Positions 36,571-45,690 of a stretch of 64,000 bases of DNA are shown here, one piece after another. Made by a program: the position numbers and the translations under genes. The stretch's first letter is position 1, and the number at the start of each line of letters is the position of its first letter. The stretch spans positions 154,001-218,000 of the forward strand of contig CATOSB010000003.1 in assembly GCA_951812305.1 (NCBI GenBank), written 5' to 3'. Below the pieces are notes generated by a model that saw only the letters and a program-made list of their open reading frames with translations, was not told the origin of the DNA and did no database searches. The stretch comes from an uncultured Paracoccaceae bacterium (GTDB lineage: Bacteria > Pseudomonadota > Alphaproteobacteria > Rhodobacterales > Rhodobacteraceae).

Positions 36571-37419
36571 CTAAGCGGCGCATTCCAACATCATCGTTCC
36601 AGCGCCAGTGTTCGAAATCGGGATGTGGTAGTGGGAGTGAACAGGTGTAACCTGATCTCCCAAAGCGCCGCGCATCATCATCCACATCAGGAATTCTGTA
36701 CCTTGCGCACCAGCTTTCTCGACCAGTTCCATACGCGAAATTTTTGTAAGCGCCTCAGGGTCGGTTACGATTTTGTCCATGCACATTTCATCAAAGGATT
36801 TGTTGATAAACCCGGCGCGTTCGCCATCAAGCTGATGGCTCAGGCCGCCGGTTCCAAGCACGACGATCTTGACGTCGTCAGGATAAGACAAAAGTGCCCT
36901 GCGCAGCGCCTTTCCGAAGTCCAAAGCCCGTTTTAACGTCGGGATCGGGTGCTGCACGGTATTCGCGCTGATCGGCACAGTTCGGGGCATGTCGGGGTTA
37001 TTTGGTGCGCCGGGCCAGAACAGCTGCATCGGGACGACAAATCCGTGATCAACGGCAAGTTCCTGACAGGATGTAATGTCGAACTCCTGTTCCACCATGC
37101 TTTCAATGATGTGCCAGCTTAGTTCGGGATCGCCGGGAAAGGGCGGCAATTGGGGAATGCCCCAACCTTCATCTTCGTTCTTGTATTCATGCGCCGCGCC
37201 GATGGCGAATGTCGGCATTTTGTCGAGGAAAAAGCCGAGCCCGTGATCGTTGTAGATGTTGATTGCCACATCGGGTTTGTGATCGCCCAACCATTCGCGG
37301 ATTGGCGGATAACCTGAAAAGAAAGGTTTCCAATATAAATCCTCATAGAGCTCCTTAGCAATTGCGTTTCCGACAGCTGGAATGTGCGAGCTTGTCAGCC
37401 CACCAAGGATGGCTGCCAT
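36571..37419 (-). CDS. ligB: Protocatechuate 4,5-dioxygenase beta chain (LigB family)
   Basis: 282 aa, the catalytic subunit of an extradiol type II dioxygenase that opens protocatechuate or a gallate-like ring between C4 and C5. Fe(II)-ligand candidates are the His in GLTSSHIPAVG near residue 12, NDHGLGF near residue 60, and a later Glu; GAAHEY follows. GTGGLSHQL is the conserved C-terminal motif. It begins 2 bp after the ligA stop, so the two subunits are coupled. No other ring-cleavage pathway gene is in the window. Confidence 0.9.
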   Translation of the reverse strand: MAAILGGLTSSHIPAVGNAIAKELYEDLYWKPFFSGYPPIREWLGDHKPDVAINIYNDHGLGFFLDKMPTFAIGAAHEYKNEDEGWGIPQLPPFPGDPELSWHIIESMVEQEFDITSCQELAVDHGFVVPMQLFWPGAPNNPDMPRTVPISANTVQHPIPTLKRALDFGKALRRALLSYPDDVKIVVLGTGGLSHQLDGERAGFINKSFDEMCMDKIVTDPEALTKISRMELVEKAGAQGTEFLMWMMMRGALGDQVTPVHSHYHIPISNTGAGTMMLECAA

Positions 37420-37420
37420 G

Positions 37421-37783
37421 TTAAACCCTCCCTGCGTCGACGAGTTTTTGCTTGAATGCGTCTTTGGTCATACCCGTCTGTTGGGCGCCGACATCCTGCA
37501 CATCGAGTTGGAAGATTCCCGCAAATTTGGCGAGATAGTAGATGTTGCCACCAGCCTCAATCATCGCCAGGACGTTCTTGTCGCGACAAGCCTGTTTCTG
37601 TTGCTCGTTGAGGCCGAATTTCTCCATATAGCCCTCGGGATCAGCCTTGAACGCCTCCCGAGCCTCGGCGCCATTAAAGGAATAGCACATCTTGTTCAGT
37701 GCATAGCCTTTCATTGCCTGCGTGCCGTCGAAGATCGTTGTGCCTTCAATATGCGTGTGGTGATCAAAGTTACGTTCACACAT
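37421..37783 (-). CDS. ligA: Protocatechuate 4,5-dioxygenase alpha chain (LigA family)
   Basis: A 120-aa small helical subunit that caps the LigB active site: QAMKGYALNKMCYSFNGAEAREAFKADPEGYMEKFGL is the LigA signature. GGGAGG lies about 11 nt before the ATG. The first ~15 residues (HHTHIEGTTIFDG) match LigA proteins of protocatechuate and gallate dioxygenases. Confidence 0.88.
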   Translation of the reverse strand: MCERNFDHHTHIEGTTIFDGTQAMKGYALNKMCYSFNGAEAREAFKADPEGYMEKFGLNEQQKQACRDKNVLAMIEAGGNIYYLAKFAGIFQLDVQDVGAQQTGMTKDAFKQKLVDAGRV

Positions 37784-38004
37784 TTCGGCATTTACCTCCC
37801 AAGCATTGCAGACATGGCCTCAAGCGCAAAAATAGGCGCGGGCGCGGTAACAGTCTTTGACTTGAATCAAGGGGTCGGACAGGTGGCGCAAGAAGGTCGC
37901 ACCAGGGGCACGATATAAAGCGATTCCTTGATAACTAAGAGAATTCACGTTAGCTGAACCGAAAGAGCCGACAAAAGATCGGCCAATTTGGCAGGATTGA
38001 GACA

Positions 38005-38498
38005 GTGACCGCCACTATGACCGGTGGGAAAACCGCCGCATCAGGGCCCACGCCCGAGCACATTTCTACTTTGGGATGGCCGCCTTTTGTCCGACGCACC
38101 GACAGTTTCCAGCAGAGGGTTTGGCGCGGCTTTTTTTTCCGGCGATTAACAACGATTGTGTGCGACTGTTCAAAAATGATGACGGCCACGTCTGCGCCGC
38201 GCTGATCTGGGCGCGACTTTCCGATGATGTGAGCGAGCGGATGCTGTTTGAGCGCGAGCCACCGGATGCGACCGAGTGGACGAGCGGAACTAATCTGTGG
38301 TTTCTGGATGTCCTTGCGCCGTTCAATCACGGTACGATGATAGCCCGCCATATCGCGCGCAACCCGCCGGAAGGACCGTTTTATTTTGCCAGACTTGGCC
38401 GTGGCGGTCTGGTGCGCAAAGTTGTGCGCGGTGATGGGTCGCGTCGCGATGGTAGGGTCCGGGCTTTTTTCGTTGAGCACGACAAAGGTACCGGCTAA
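38005..38498 (+). pseudogene. RTX toxin-activating acyltransferase-like gene, apparently frameshifted
   Basis: The open frame from ATG 38076 (140 aa) contains PTHRQFPAEGLARLFFPAINNDCVRLFKNDDGHVCAALIWARLSDDVSERM and WTSGTNLWFLDVLAPF. This resembles the HlyC-type lysine acyltransferases, which add fatty acyl groups to RTX toxins; the His of the SPxHR-like segment is present. The expected N-terminal part (ASGPTPEHISTLG) lies in another frame starting at GTG 38005, so a 1-nt loss near 38072 is likely. Its stop overlaps the Hint gene start (TAATG). Confidence 0.55.
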
Positions 38499-39454
38499 TG
38501 GGATTTCCACTTCCTGATATCGGGTCAGTTACCGAAGATTCCGGCGTAGTCGGCGGATTCCTATCCACCAGCGGCGATGCCGATTTTGGTCCGTGGTTCA
38601 ATACTGATGATTGGGTCGCCGAGACGATCTCGGGGCTCTATGGTTCGTCCCTAACCATCGGCAGTGACGGCACATGGACATATACCGCCAACAACGCGAA
38701 TGCATCGATTCAGGCGCTCGATACTGGCGAAACGCTTACCGAGGTGTTTACCGTCACGGGCAACACCATGTTCGGTCAGCAAACCACCACAATCACGATC
38801 ACGATCAATGGGGCGGATGAACCTCCCTGTTTCGTAGCGGGAACGCTGATCGAAACTGCAAACGGCCCGCGCCCTGTGGAAGAGCTGCGCCCCGGCGATG
38901 AGGTGTTGACACGGGATCGTGGGTTGCAGGCTCTGCGCTGGGTTGGCGGCAGGCGGATCGACCTTACTGAGGAATATGGCCGAAATTACCGCCCGGTACG
39001 GCTGCGCCGCGATGCGCTGGCACCGGGAGTGCCGGATCGCGATATACTACTTTCGCCAATGCACCGGGTTTTGATCCGATCGCCGATGGTCGAACTTTTA
39101 TGTGGTCAAACCGAAATTTTTTGCCCGGCGAAAAGCCTTGTAAACGGACAGACGATTACCTGGGAATCGATGCCTGACGTTGGCTATCATCACTTGCTGT
39201 TTGACCGGCATGAGGTCGTGGTGTCGTCGGGTTGCGAAAGTGAAAGTTTCTATCCCGGTGAAGTCGGTCTTGACGGGTTCGAAGAAGAATCCCGGCAAGA
39301 AGTGCTGGCTATATTCCCTGAGTTGCGGTCGTTCACAGGAGCCTATGGCAATACAGTTCGCCCAGTCGCCAAACGACACGAGGCAAAAATGCTGGCCGAG
39401 ACACTGATACCGACACAGAATTTCCTCGCCACATTGGAGCGCAAAGCCGCGTGA
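38498..39454 (+). CDS. VCBS-Hint domain protein
   Basis: 318 aa. Residues about 1-105 form a VCBS-like repeat (GSDGTWTYTANNANASIQALDTGETLTEVFTVTG). From the Cys in PPCFVAGTLIETANGPRPVEELRPGDEVLTRDRG onward it is a Hint_2 (hedgehog/intein-type) domain, with LLSPMHRVLI as the second block. Such domains can splice or cleave the chain at the N-side Cys; here the domain is C-terminal, suggesting release of a VCBS piece. No Sec signal is seen; export by a type I system is plausible. Coupled to the acyltransferase-like gene. Confidence 0.8.
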   Translation: MGFPLPDIGSVTEDSGVVGGFLSTSGDADFGPWFNTDDWVAETISGLYGSSLTIGSDGTWTYTANNANASIQALDTGETLTEVFTVTGNTMFGQQTTTITITINGADEPPCFVAGTLIETANGPRPVEELRPGDEVLTRDRGLQALRWVGGRRIDLTEEYGRNYRPVRLRRDALAPGVPDRDILLSPMHRVLIRSPMVELLCGQTEIFCPAKSLVNGQTITWESMPDVGYHHLLFDRHEVVVSSGCESESFYPGEVGLDGFEEESRQEVLAIFPELRSFTGAYGNTVRPVAKRHEAKMLAETLIPTQNFLATLERKAA

Positions 39455-39497
39455 GCGCTTGCGTTTGCGCCCACGACCCCGCAAAACACCGCTCAGC

Positions 39498-39574
39498 GGC
39501 CCCTTAGCTCAACTGGATAGAGCAGCTGACTTCTAATCAGCAGGTTGAGGGTTCGAGTCCTTCAGGGGTCGCCA
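39498..39574 (+). tRNA. tRNA-Arg (TCT anticodon)
   Basis: A 77-nt cloverleaf including an encoded CCA. The acceptor stem GGCCCCT pairs with AGGGGTC (one G-U). The D arm includes GCTC..GAGC, the anticodon arm GCTGA-CTTCTAA-TCAGC places TCT at the anticodon, and the T arm contains GGTTCGAGTCC. Its 3' end forms the attachment site of a serine integrase remnant on the opposite strand. Confidence 0.95.
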
Positions 39575-40815
39575 TTTCAGACTCGCTGTCGTAAAATGCG
39601 CCTAAGGCTTTGAAGGGTAAGGTGCTTTTTGCGGTTCGATAACCCTTATTTCGGACATAGGTCAAGCGGTCGGCAAACACCAGTTTTGGCACCGAACGCT
39701 TGTCTTCAAACCTATCAGACTGCCAAAGATTCCAAGGGTTTGCGAGAAAATCAATAGCGGTTCGATAAGCTTCGCGAAAGGGGATGCGAATTTTACCGCT
39801 TTCGGCCAGTTTTTCGGTAAGAAAGACCTTTTGCTCCTCGATTTCCTTCAGCCGCGCTTCGTACGCAGAGGCCAGCGTCGGAGTCTCCGTATCCACCAGC
39901 CGATCAATCAATTGCCTAAACTTCCGGTCCGTTTGGTCCAATTGCCTTGCGAGGATGCACGATCCTGATCCAACGCTTCTTCTTTCGCGGCCCACAGGTC
40001 GCGAAACATCTCAAGGGCTATGGAAAACAGATTGGCGGAAGGACGTAAATCCTGGAGAAGGTCTTCGAATTCACCTTCGATCACGTCGCGGCGAATGGAT
40101 TTCCGATAGTCTGGACAGCCTTTGGTATCGCAAAGGTAATAGGGATATTTCTTGTTCCGACCCTTTGACCAGCAAGCCGTCAGGGGCTTTTCACAGGACC
40201 CACAGGTCACAAAGCCGCGCAATGCGAAATCCTCATTCAGGTCTTTTCGGGATGGTGCTTTGGCCACGCCGTTCCGGCGCTCTTGCACAGTTTGAAATGT
40301 CGCAAAGTTGACTAAGGCTTCATGGCTTGCAGGGATCAAACGTAACCCCCAGCGCTCCATGTAAATGTATCCGGCGTAGAGAGGATTGGTTAGAATACCG
40401 GTGACCTTCTGCTGGGTCACGTTGCCGTGGCGCGTTTTGGGGAAATCTGGATTTGCTTGCAGAAAACGTTTGATTTCGACCTGCCCGTCGAACCGTCCGG
40501 TGGCATAGCCCTCAATGGCTTCGGTGATGATTGATGCCAAGGTTCATCCCGTACCATCATCCGGCCAAGCCCTTTGTCCTTCGTAAACCGGTATCCGATT
40601 GGAGGATTGAAGCACCAGAACCCGGCTTGCATCCGCGCCGTCATTTTCTGAATGGTCTGGCGGCGCATCTGCTTGCGCTCAAGCTGGCCTTGCGCAGCGA
40701 CGATTGTCTCGAAAAACTCACCTTCTGGCGTTTCGTCGAAATTGAAATTCAGACATTCTATCTTTGCTCCACGCGCACGGAACGCATCCCGCAGATCAAC
40801 CCGAAACGCAAGCAC
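39537..40815 (-). pseudogene. Large serine recombinase (integrase) remnant at tRNA-Arg
   Basis: Three frames line up: 40815 to ~40540 (FRARGAKIECLNFNFDETPEGEFFETIVAAQGQLERKQ, end of the catalytic domain), ~40540 to ~39960 (recombinase domain, GNVTQQKVTGILTNPLYAGY, and zinc ribbon CGSCEKPL...YYLCDTKGC), and ~39995 to 39537 (coiled coil and C-terminus). At least two frameshifts occur, and the N-terminal part with the nucleophilic Ser is missing, cut by the IS3 remnant. The C-terminus reads into the tRNA (MATPEGLEPST), typical of integrases whose att site is a tRNA 3' end. Confidence 0.85.
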
Positions 40816-40905
40816 ACGAACAACAGCATGCTGTCGCCCGTTGACTTCGAAGACAAACAGCTCAAACTGAAAATGGCAGGTGTCTAGGAAACTAGGGGCA
40901 CCTCA
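40798..40905 (+). mobile_element. IS3-family 3' end remnant
   Basis: An in-frame tail NPKRKHTNNSMLSPVDFE... to a stop at 40887 matches the C-terminus of IS3-family OrfB transposases. It is followed by AAACTAGGGGCACCTCA, which resembles the terminal repeat of that family. Only about 110 bp survive, fused to the cut end of the integrase gene. Confidence 0.65.
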
Positions 40906-40970
40906 ATCGTACACTAACGTTCGATCTGAATCGCTGATGTGGGGCTAATCAGGGGAAAACCGGATCCGAA

Positions 40971-42038
40971 ATGCGAACTGGATACGTTAAAAGGCGCGAG
41001 GATGTACGGTTGCTTACGGGTCGCGGTCGGTTTGTGGCAGATTGTGTGACCGATGCCACTTTGCACGCCGGGTTTTTGCGGTCTGATTTCGCCAGCGCAA
41101 AATGTTTGTCCCTTGATGTTTCTGCGGCCCGGAACGTCACAGGCTTGGTGGCGGTATTTACTGCAGAAGATCTGGCCGCCGGTGGTATCGGACCGATGGT
41201 TCATGCCGATATGCCGCGCGAGGACGGCGGGGTGGCGGGCAGCTTCCCGCAACCGATCCTTTGCAGTGCCGAAATCCGCCATATGGGTGAGCCTGTCGCG
41301 ATGGCAATTGCGCAATCATCTGATGCGATATCCGACGCCATAGAGGCCATCGAGGTCGAAATGGACGAAACGCCGCCGATCGAAGGAGTCGCCTTTCACC
41401 GAAAATTCGGCAACCAGGAAGCAGCGCTGGAGTCACTATCATCGGCAACACATCGACACCGGGTTTCCATGTCCGCGCCGCGCGCAACGGCGTTTTCTAT
41501 CGAACCGCGTGGCGCGATTGCGACGCCCCAGGAAAATGGTTGCCTGGCTTATCGCTGCAGTACGCAGAACCCATTCGCGTTGCGGGAACAGATCTGCAGG
41601 CAGATGGGATGGGAAACCGACCGACTGCGTGTTTTTGCTGAAGATGTCGGCGGGTCCTTTGGTCTGAAAAGCTTTATGACGCGCGAAGATGCGGCCCTTG
41701 TCTGGGCGGCTGACAAGCTTGGTCGTGAAATCGCCTGGCTTCCTTCGCGCTCCGAGGCGATGTTGTCGGACTCTCAAGGCCGCGGCATCACGGGGCATGT
41801 GGAGGTCGGACTTGATGCGGACCTAAAGATCATTTCCGTCACGGCAGATATTGATATTGATGCCGGGGCGTATCCAGATCGCCGTGCTTTCGGTTTTATG
41901 TGCAACATCAACGGGTTGACGGGGATGTATCACATTCCAAATGTCTCGGCGCATGTCACCGGCCAGCTTAGCCCGCGACTGCCACTTGTGCCGTTGCGTG
42001 GCAATGGGCGCGCAATTATGCGATTGGAGCTTGATTGA
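40971..42038 (+). pseudogene. Molybdopterin-binding xanthine/CO dehydrogenase-family large subunit, N-terminal half only
   Basis: 355 aa with the family N-terminus (YVKRREDVRLLTGRGRFVAD), the a/b hammerhead region and the start of the molybdenum domain (FSIEPRGAIATPQENG, EDVGGSFGLK). Homologues are about 750-800 aa; here the frame breaks at RGNGRAIMRLELD, where an RGxGRPEA...ERLID motif is expected, and the next frame carries SLID. The remaining ~400 residues are absent. There is no small or FeS subunit nearby. Confidence 0.8.
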
Positions 42039-42154
42039 TAAACACATGTTGCCGACCCAATTCAGGCCGTGTCGCGATGTTTATTGCTGTGTTTGCGAGA
42101 TGACGCGCACCGCGCGAATCCATGCATCTGGAATGCCGGCTTCGTCGAGGCGTG

Positions 42155-43465
42155 CTAAAATTCCCTGTTTGCAGCTGCGTGCAGCAATCTGCGGCGAAGA
42201 GCAATTCCCAAGTCCAGAATCGGTCTGGGGGGAAGTCTGCGTGCTTGCGGTATGCTGAGCTGAGTGGAAAGTAAATCGCTTGCCTGATCTTCCATCAGAT
42301 CCGCCAGAAGGCGGCCAGCCGCAGCGCCGCGGGTCATTGGCGAAACGTCGTTTGTAAGGAGGGCAAAGAGGCCGGGTTCGAGTTCTCCGAAGACCGTTCC
42401 GTCATTCCAGGTGAACGCCATGATGCCTCCCCAGCTGTGCTGAAATGGCGTCCGGGCCAACCTCGACCACCGGGAAGTCATTGCCTTGCGGTGCAATTTT
42501 GCGATTTCCGCAACGCCGCGTGCATTTGTTGGCGCACCGGGTACGTGCTTGAAGACATTTCGCACGAAAAGGCGCTTGTCTTTCGTCAAACGGATCGTCG
42601 CGCCGTATTCCGAACCGCCAAGCAGCCCGAATGGTTGCGCCGTGCCAAATTGGTCAAGTTCTTCGTCGTTCAAAGGGGCTGTAAGGCTTGCATAGGTGGC
42701 CATCGGCACATACCGGCCAGATGCGACTCCGAATTCTTTCAAAAAGACACCAGCGGCCAACACCAGCCTGTCGGCCACAACCGTGCCGCTCTCGGTTTGG
42801 ACTGTGAAGCACCCATTCGCTCGCACCACGCCAGTGACAGGGCAATCTTCATAAACCTGGACATTCGCCGGAAGATTTCGTGCCAACCCGCGAAGGAGCG
42901 ATGCCGGATTCACCAGCGCGCTTCCTGACGCACGAAGGCCGCGCTTGTAGAAATTTGTTCCGATGCGGGAATGCAACTCGTCGCCGGTTAGCCAGCAATA
43001 CTCGTGGCCGAGCTGATTCAATGTATCGGCTATTTCATCGATGTGTTTTTCACCGTCCGGACCCGCAGAACCATAGAAACGGCCAAATTCGTCCCAATCG
43101 CAGTCGATCTGGAATTCGCGCACCATGCGGCGCAGGTCGTTCAGACCGCTTTCCCAGAGCTTAAGATTTCGCCGCAATATTTCGATTTTCTTGGGAGGCC
43201 CGTGGCTATGAACGTTGAGCATGAAGCCCGCATTTCGGCCCGACGCACCAAATCCAATGCGCTCGGCATCAATCAGGGCCAGGCTATCGTTGGGCCTTAA
43301 TTTTCCAAGTTGATGCGCAACGGAAACACCGCAAATTCCGGCCCCGATGATCGCGGTCTCAACACGAACTGTGCCATTGACCTGTTGAGGCTCAGGCGCA
43401 GGTTCCAGGATTTCCCACCAACCATTGCTGTCGGTATGCTTTGGGATGATCCGTGGACGTATCAA
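42155..43465 (-). CDS. FAD-dependent oxidoreductase, DadA/PuuB (DAO) family
   Basis: 436 aa. A dinucleotide-binding motif IIGAGICGVSVAHQLGK at about residue 39 is followed by GFGASGRNAGFMLN, the DAO-family flavin motif, and RLVLAAGVFLKEFG. It probably oxidises an amine or amino acid (members act on glycine, sarcosine, D-amino acids, gamma-glutamylputrescine). Its position beside a betaine-type importer hints at a methylated-amine substrate, which is inference. It starts 3 bp after the hydroxyacid dehydrogenase stop. Confidence 0.82.
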   Translation of the reverse strand: MIRPRIIPKHTDSNGWWEILEPAPEPQQVNGTVRVETAIIGAGICGVSVAHQLGKLRPNDSLALIDAERIGFGASGRNAGFMLNVHSHGPPKKIEILRRNLKLWESGLNDLRRMVREFQIDCDWDEFGRFYGSAGPDGEKHIDEIADTLNQLGHEYCWLTGDELHSRIGTNFYKRGLRASGSALVNPASLLRGLARNLPANVQVYEDCPVTGVVRANGCFTVQTESGTVVADRLVLAAGVFLKEFGVASGRYVPMATYASLTAPLNDEELDQFGTAQPFGLLGGSEYGATIRLTKDKRLFVRNVFKHVPGAPTNARGVAEIAKLHRKAMTSRWSRLARTPFQHSWGGIMAFTWNDGTVFGELEPGLFALLTNDVSPMTRGAAAGRLLADLMEDQASDLLSTQLSIPQARRLPPRPILDLGIALRRRLLHAAANREF

Positions 43466-43468
43466 GGC

Positions 43469-44398
43469 CTAGTAGCCCCGTTTCAGATCCACGATGGGCG
43501 AAGGCGTTCCGCCGTCGACACATATGCGAATCTGCTGGGCAATGAACTCTGCCGCCGATTGTTCGTTCGTGGGTGCAGCCGCGTGGGGCGTCACATAGAC
43601 ATTCGGGTGCGTCCAATAGGGATCATCCTGTGGCAACGGTTCCTCACGGAAGACATCCAGCGCCGCGGCCTCGATTTGCCCGGTGTCCAGCGCGGCCAGC
43701 AGATCATGATCGACAATTGTAGAGCCGCGGGAGCAGTTAATCAAAAAGCTGCCCTCGGGCATTTGATTGAATACGCGGGCATTCAAAATATCTGTCGTAG
43801 CGGGCGTAAGTGGAAGCAAATTGACCAAAATGTTGGCCTCGCTGACGACGGTCCCGAACGTGGCCTCGCCCGAAAGGCATCGCACGCCATCAATGGTCTT
43901 CTGACTGCGCGCCCAACCGGTGACAGGGAATTCAAGATCTCGCAGGCGTTCGCAGGCGTCCAGCCCGGTTTGGCCGAGGCCAAGCACCGACACCCGGCGT
44001 TCTGCGTTACTGGGATAGCGGTGGCGAAGCCATTGTTTGGCAGTCTGCTGATGGCCGTATCTGGCGTAGAATCGATGGAAGTGGAGCACCCAGTGAATGA
44101 TGTGGCAGGACATGTCTTGCACCAACAATCTGTCTTGCAGACGGACAATCGGCACATGTTCGGGCCAATCCGGGTCCAATGTGATGTGTGTCACACCGGC
44201 ACCAATGGAGAAGATGTATTTCAAGTTCGTGAAGGCCTTTAACAGACCACTCGGAGGCGCCCAAACCACGGCAAACTCGACGTCGTCTGGATTTCCAATA
44301 GACTCTTCAAATCGCAGATCTGCATCATTCAACTGCGCGGCAATACTTGTCTGCCACAGATCCCGCGTTGCCTGATCCCAATGGAAAAAGATCGCCAT
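43469..44398 (-). CDS. D-2-hydroxyacid dehydrogenase (glyoxylate/hydroxypyruvate reductase A-like)
   Basis: 309 aa. NAD(P) motif VLGLGQTGLDACERL in the middle; catalytic Arg in INCSRGSTIVDHDLL, Glu in DVFREEPLPQDDPYWTHPNV, and His in YVTPHAAA. The N-terminal FSIGAGVTHI matches the GhrA branch. It likely reduces glyoxylate, hydroxypyruvate or another 2-oxoacid. ATG 44398 is preceded by AGGAAA; an ATG at 44419 is possible. First gene of a two-gene unit with the FAD oxidoreductase. Confidence 0.85.
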   Translation of the reverse strand: MAIFFHWDQATRDLWQTSIAAQLNDADLRFEESIGNPDDVEFAVVWAPPSGLLKAFTNLKYIFSIGAGVTHITLDPDWPEHVPIVRLQDRLLVQDMSCHIIHWVLHFHRFYARYGHQQTAKQWLRHRYPSNAERRVSVLGLGQTGLDACERLRDLEFPVTGWARSQKTIDGVRCLSGEATFGTVVSEANILVNLLPLTPATTDILNARVFNQMPEGSFLINCSRGSTIVDHDLLAALDTGQIEAAALDVFREEPLPQDDPYWTHPNVYVTPHAAAPTNEQSAAEFIAQQIRICVDGGTPSPIVDLKRGY

Positions 44399-44478
44399 TA
44401 GCTCAATTTCCTGTCGCAAAAGAATTCGGGCCCACCCGTTACAGGCGGACCCAGGGAGGTATTACATTGCTGCTGCTT

Positions 44479-44520
44479 TAGAGCATCGCTCGATAAATCT
44501 GAATCAATTGCGATGCTCTA
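44479..44520. repeat. REP-like palindrome
   Basis: An 11-bp perfect inverted repeat, TAGAGCATCGC and GCGATGCTCTA, surrounds a 20-nt spacer (44490-44509). It lies just outside IS630 type 2 copy B, and before that insertion it stood about 20 bp downstream of the proX stop. No T-run follows on either strand, so it is more like a dispersed palindromic repeat than an intrinsic terminator. Confidence 0.5.
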
Positions 44521-44521
44521 A

Positions 44522-45690
44522 TACCAAGGGTTATTCAATCTGACCGACTTTCGCCCAGTTGCGGCTTGCGATGGATGTGATGGTTTGCGGTCTTGCGATG
44601 AGGTTGTTCCAGGCCTCGCACCCCGCGTCGAGAATCGCGTCATATGTGTCGAACGTCCGGTTTGCGAGCCATGTCTGGCGGAGATATTGCCAAATGTTTT
44701 CGGTTGGATTCAGCTCTGGTGATTTGGGCGGCAGAAACATGAGCGACAGGTTTTGCGGGATTTCCAGAGCGGATGTCGTGTGCCAGCCGGCTTGGTCCAT
44801 GAGGATGACGGCGTGGGCGCCATCGGAGACAATTTTGCTGATTTCTTCCAGGTGGCGCTGCATCGCATAGGTGTCGGCTGCTGGCATCATGATCGCCGCG
44901 CCGGTGCCGCGTTCGGGGCAGATGGCGCCAAAAAGATACGCATTTTGGTAACGCTGATCGGCGGGCTGGCGGGGCCGTGTGCCCTTGCGTGCCCACTGGC
45001 GGACGCGGGTGTTCTTCTGACCGAGACGCATCTCGTCCTGGAACCAGATTTCGACGGGTTTGTCCGGCGGCACCCCCTGAAGCGTCTCCTTCAGATTGTC
45101 GCCGAAGTTTTTTTGAAATCCTCAATGACCTGCACGTCCTGCCCCGGGTGCTGAGGGCGTGCGCTGATGTGGGAAAAGCCCAGATTGTGCAGAATCTGCC
45201 CCACATGGCGCTCGTGATAGTCGACGCCAAAACGCGCCTTGATCACATTCTTCAAATCGACCCGCCGCCAGCGGACGACACCGTCCTTTTCAGGATCAGG
45301 ACCGGTCTCGACAAGAGCCGCCAGTTCATCCAGTTGCGCATTGTCAAGGCGGGATCGCGAGCCTCCTCGCTGCCGATCCAGCAGCCCCGCTGGACCATCA
45401 GCGTTGAAACGGAGCACCCAGTCCCTGAGCGTTTGCCGGTCCATCCCGCCAATGCGGGCCGCAGCCCCACGCGACATGCCATCGGCGATAGCGGCAAGCG
45501 ACAAAAGCCGTCGGCTCTGCCGGGCATCAGAACTCTCTGCGGCAAGCTTGCGCAGATCATTGGCGGTAAAATCGGCTCGCATCGGTATCCTGGCTGGCAT
45601 CGGTGGTCTCCTTTGCCAATCTTGAATCACCTCAGCACCTCAGGCGGTACCCAAAATCCATAGCTGAGTCATTTTGAAGCACCCTTGGTA
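44522..45690 (-). mobile_element. IS630-family element, type 2, copy B
   Basis: 1169 bp, same ends (TACCAAGGG...) as copy A but in opposite orientation. It is flanked by TAA at 44519-44521 and 45691-45693. Inserted 13 bp downstream of the proX stop codon. The encoded proteins are identical to copy A, pointing to recent spread. Confidence 0.9.
44531..45630 (-). CDS. IS630 transposase, two frames (type 2, copy B)
   Basis: Frame 1 (45630-45091) and frame 2 (45073-44531) are the same as in copy A and would be joined by the same -1 shift on an A7 run. DDE residues are in WFQDEM, LMDQAG and PTENIW. It runs in the same direction as the interrupted betaine operon. Confidence 0.88.
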
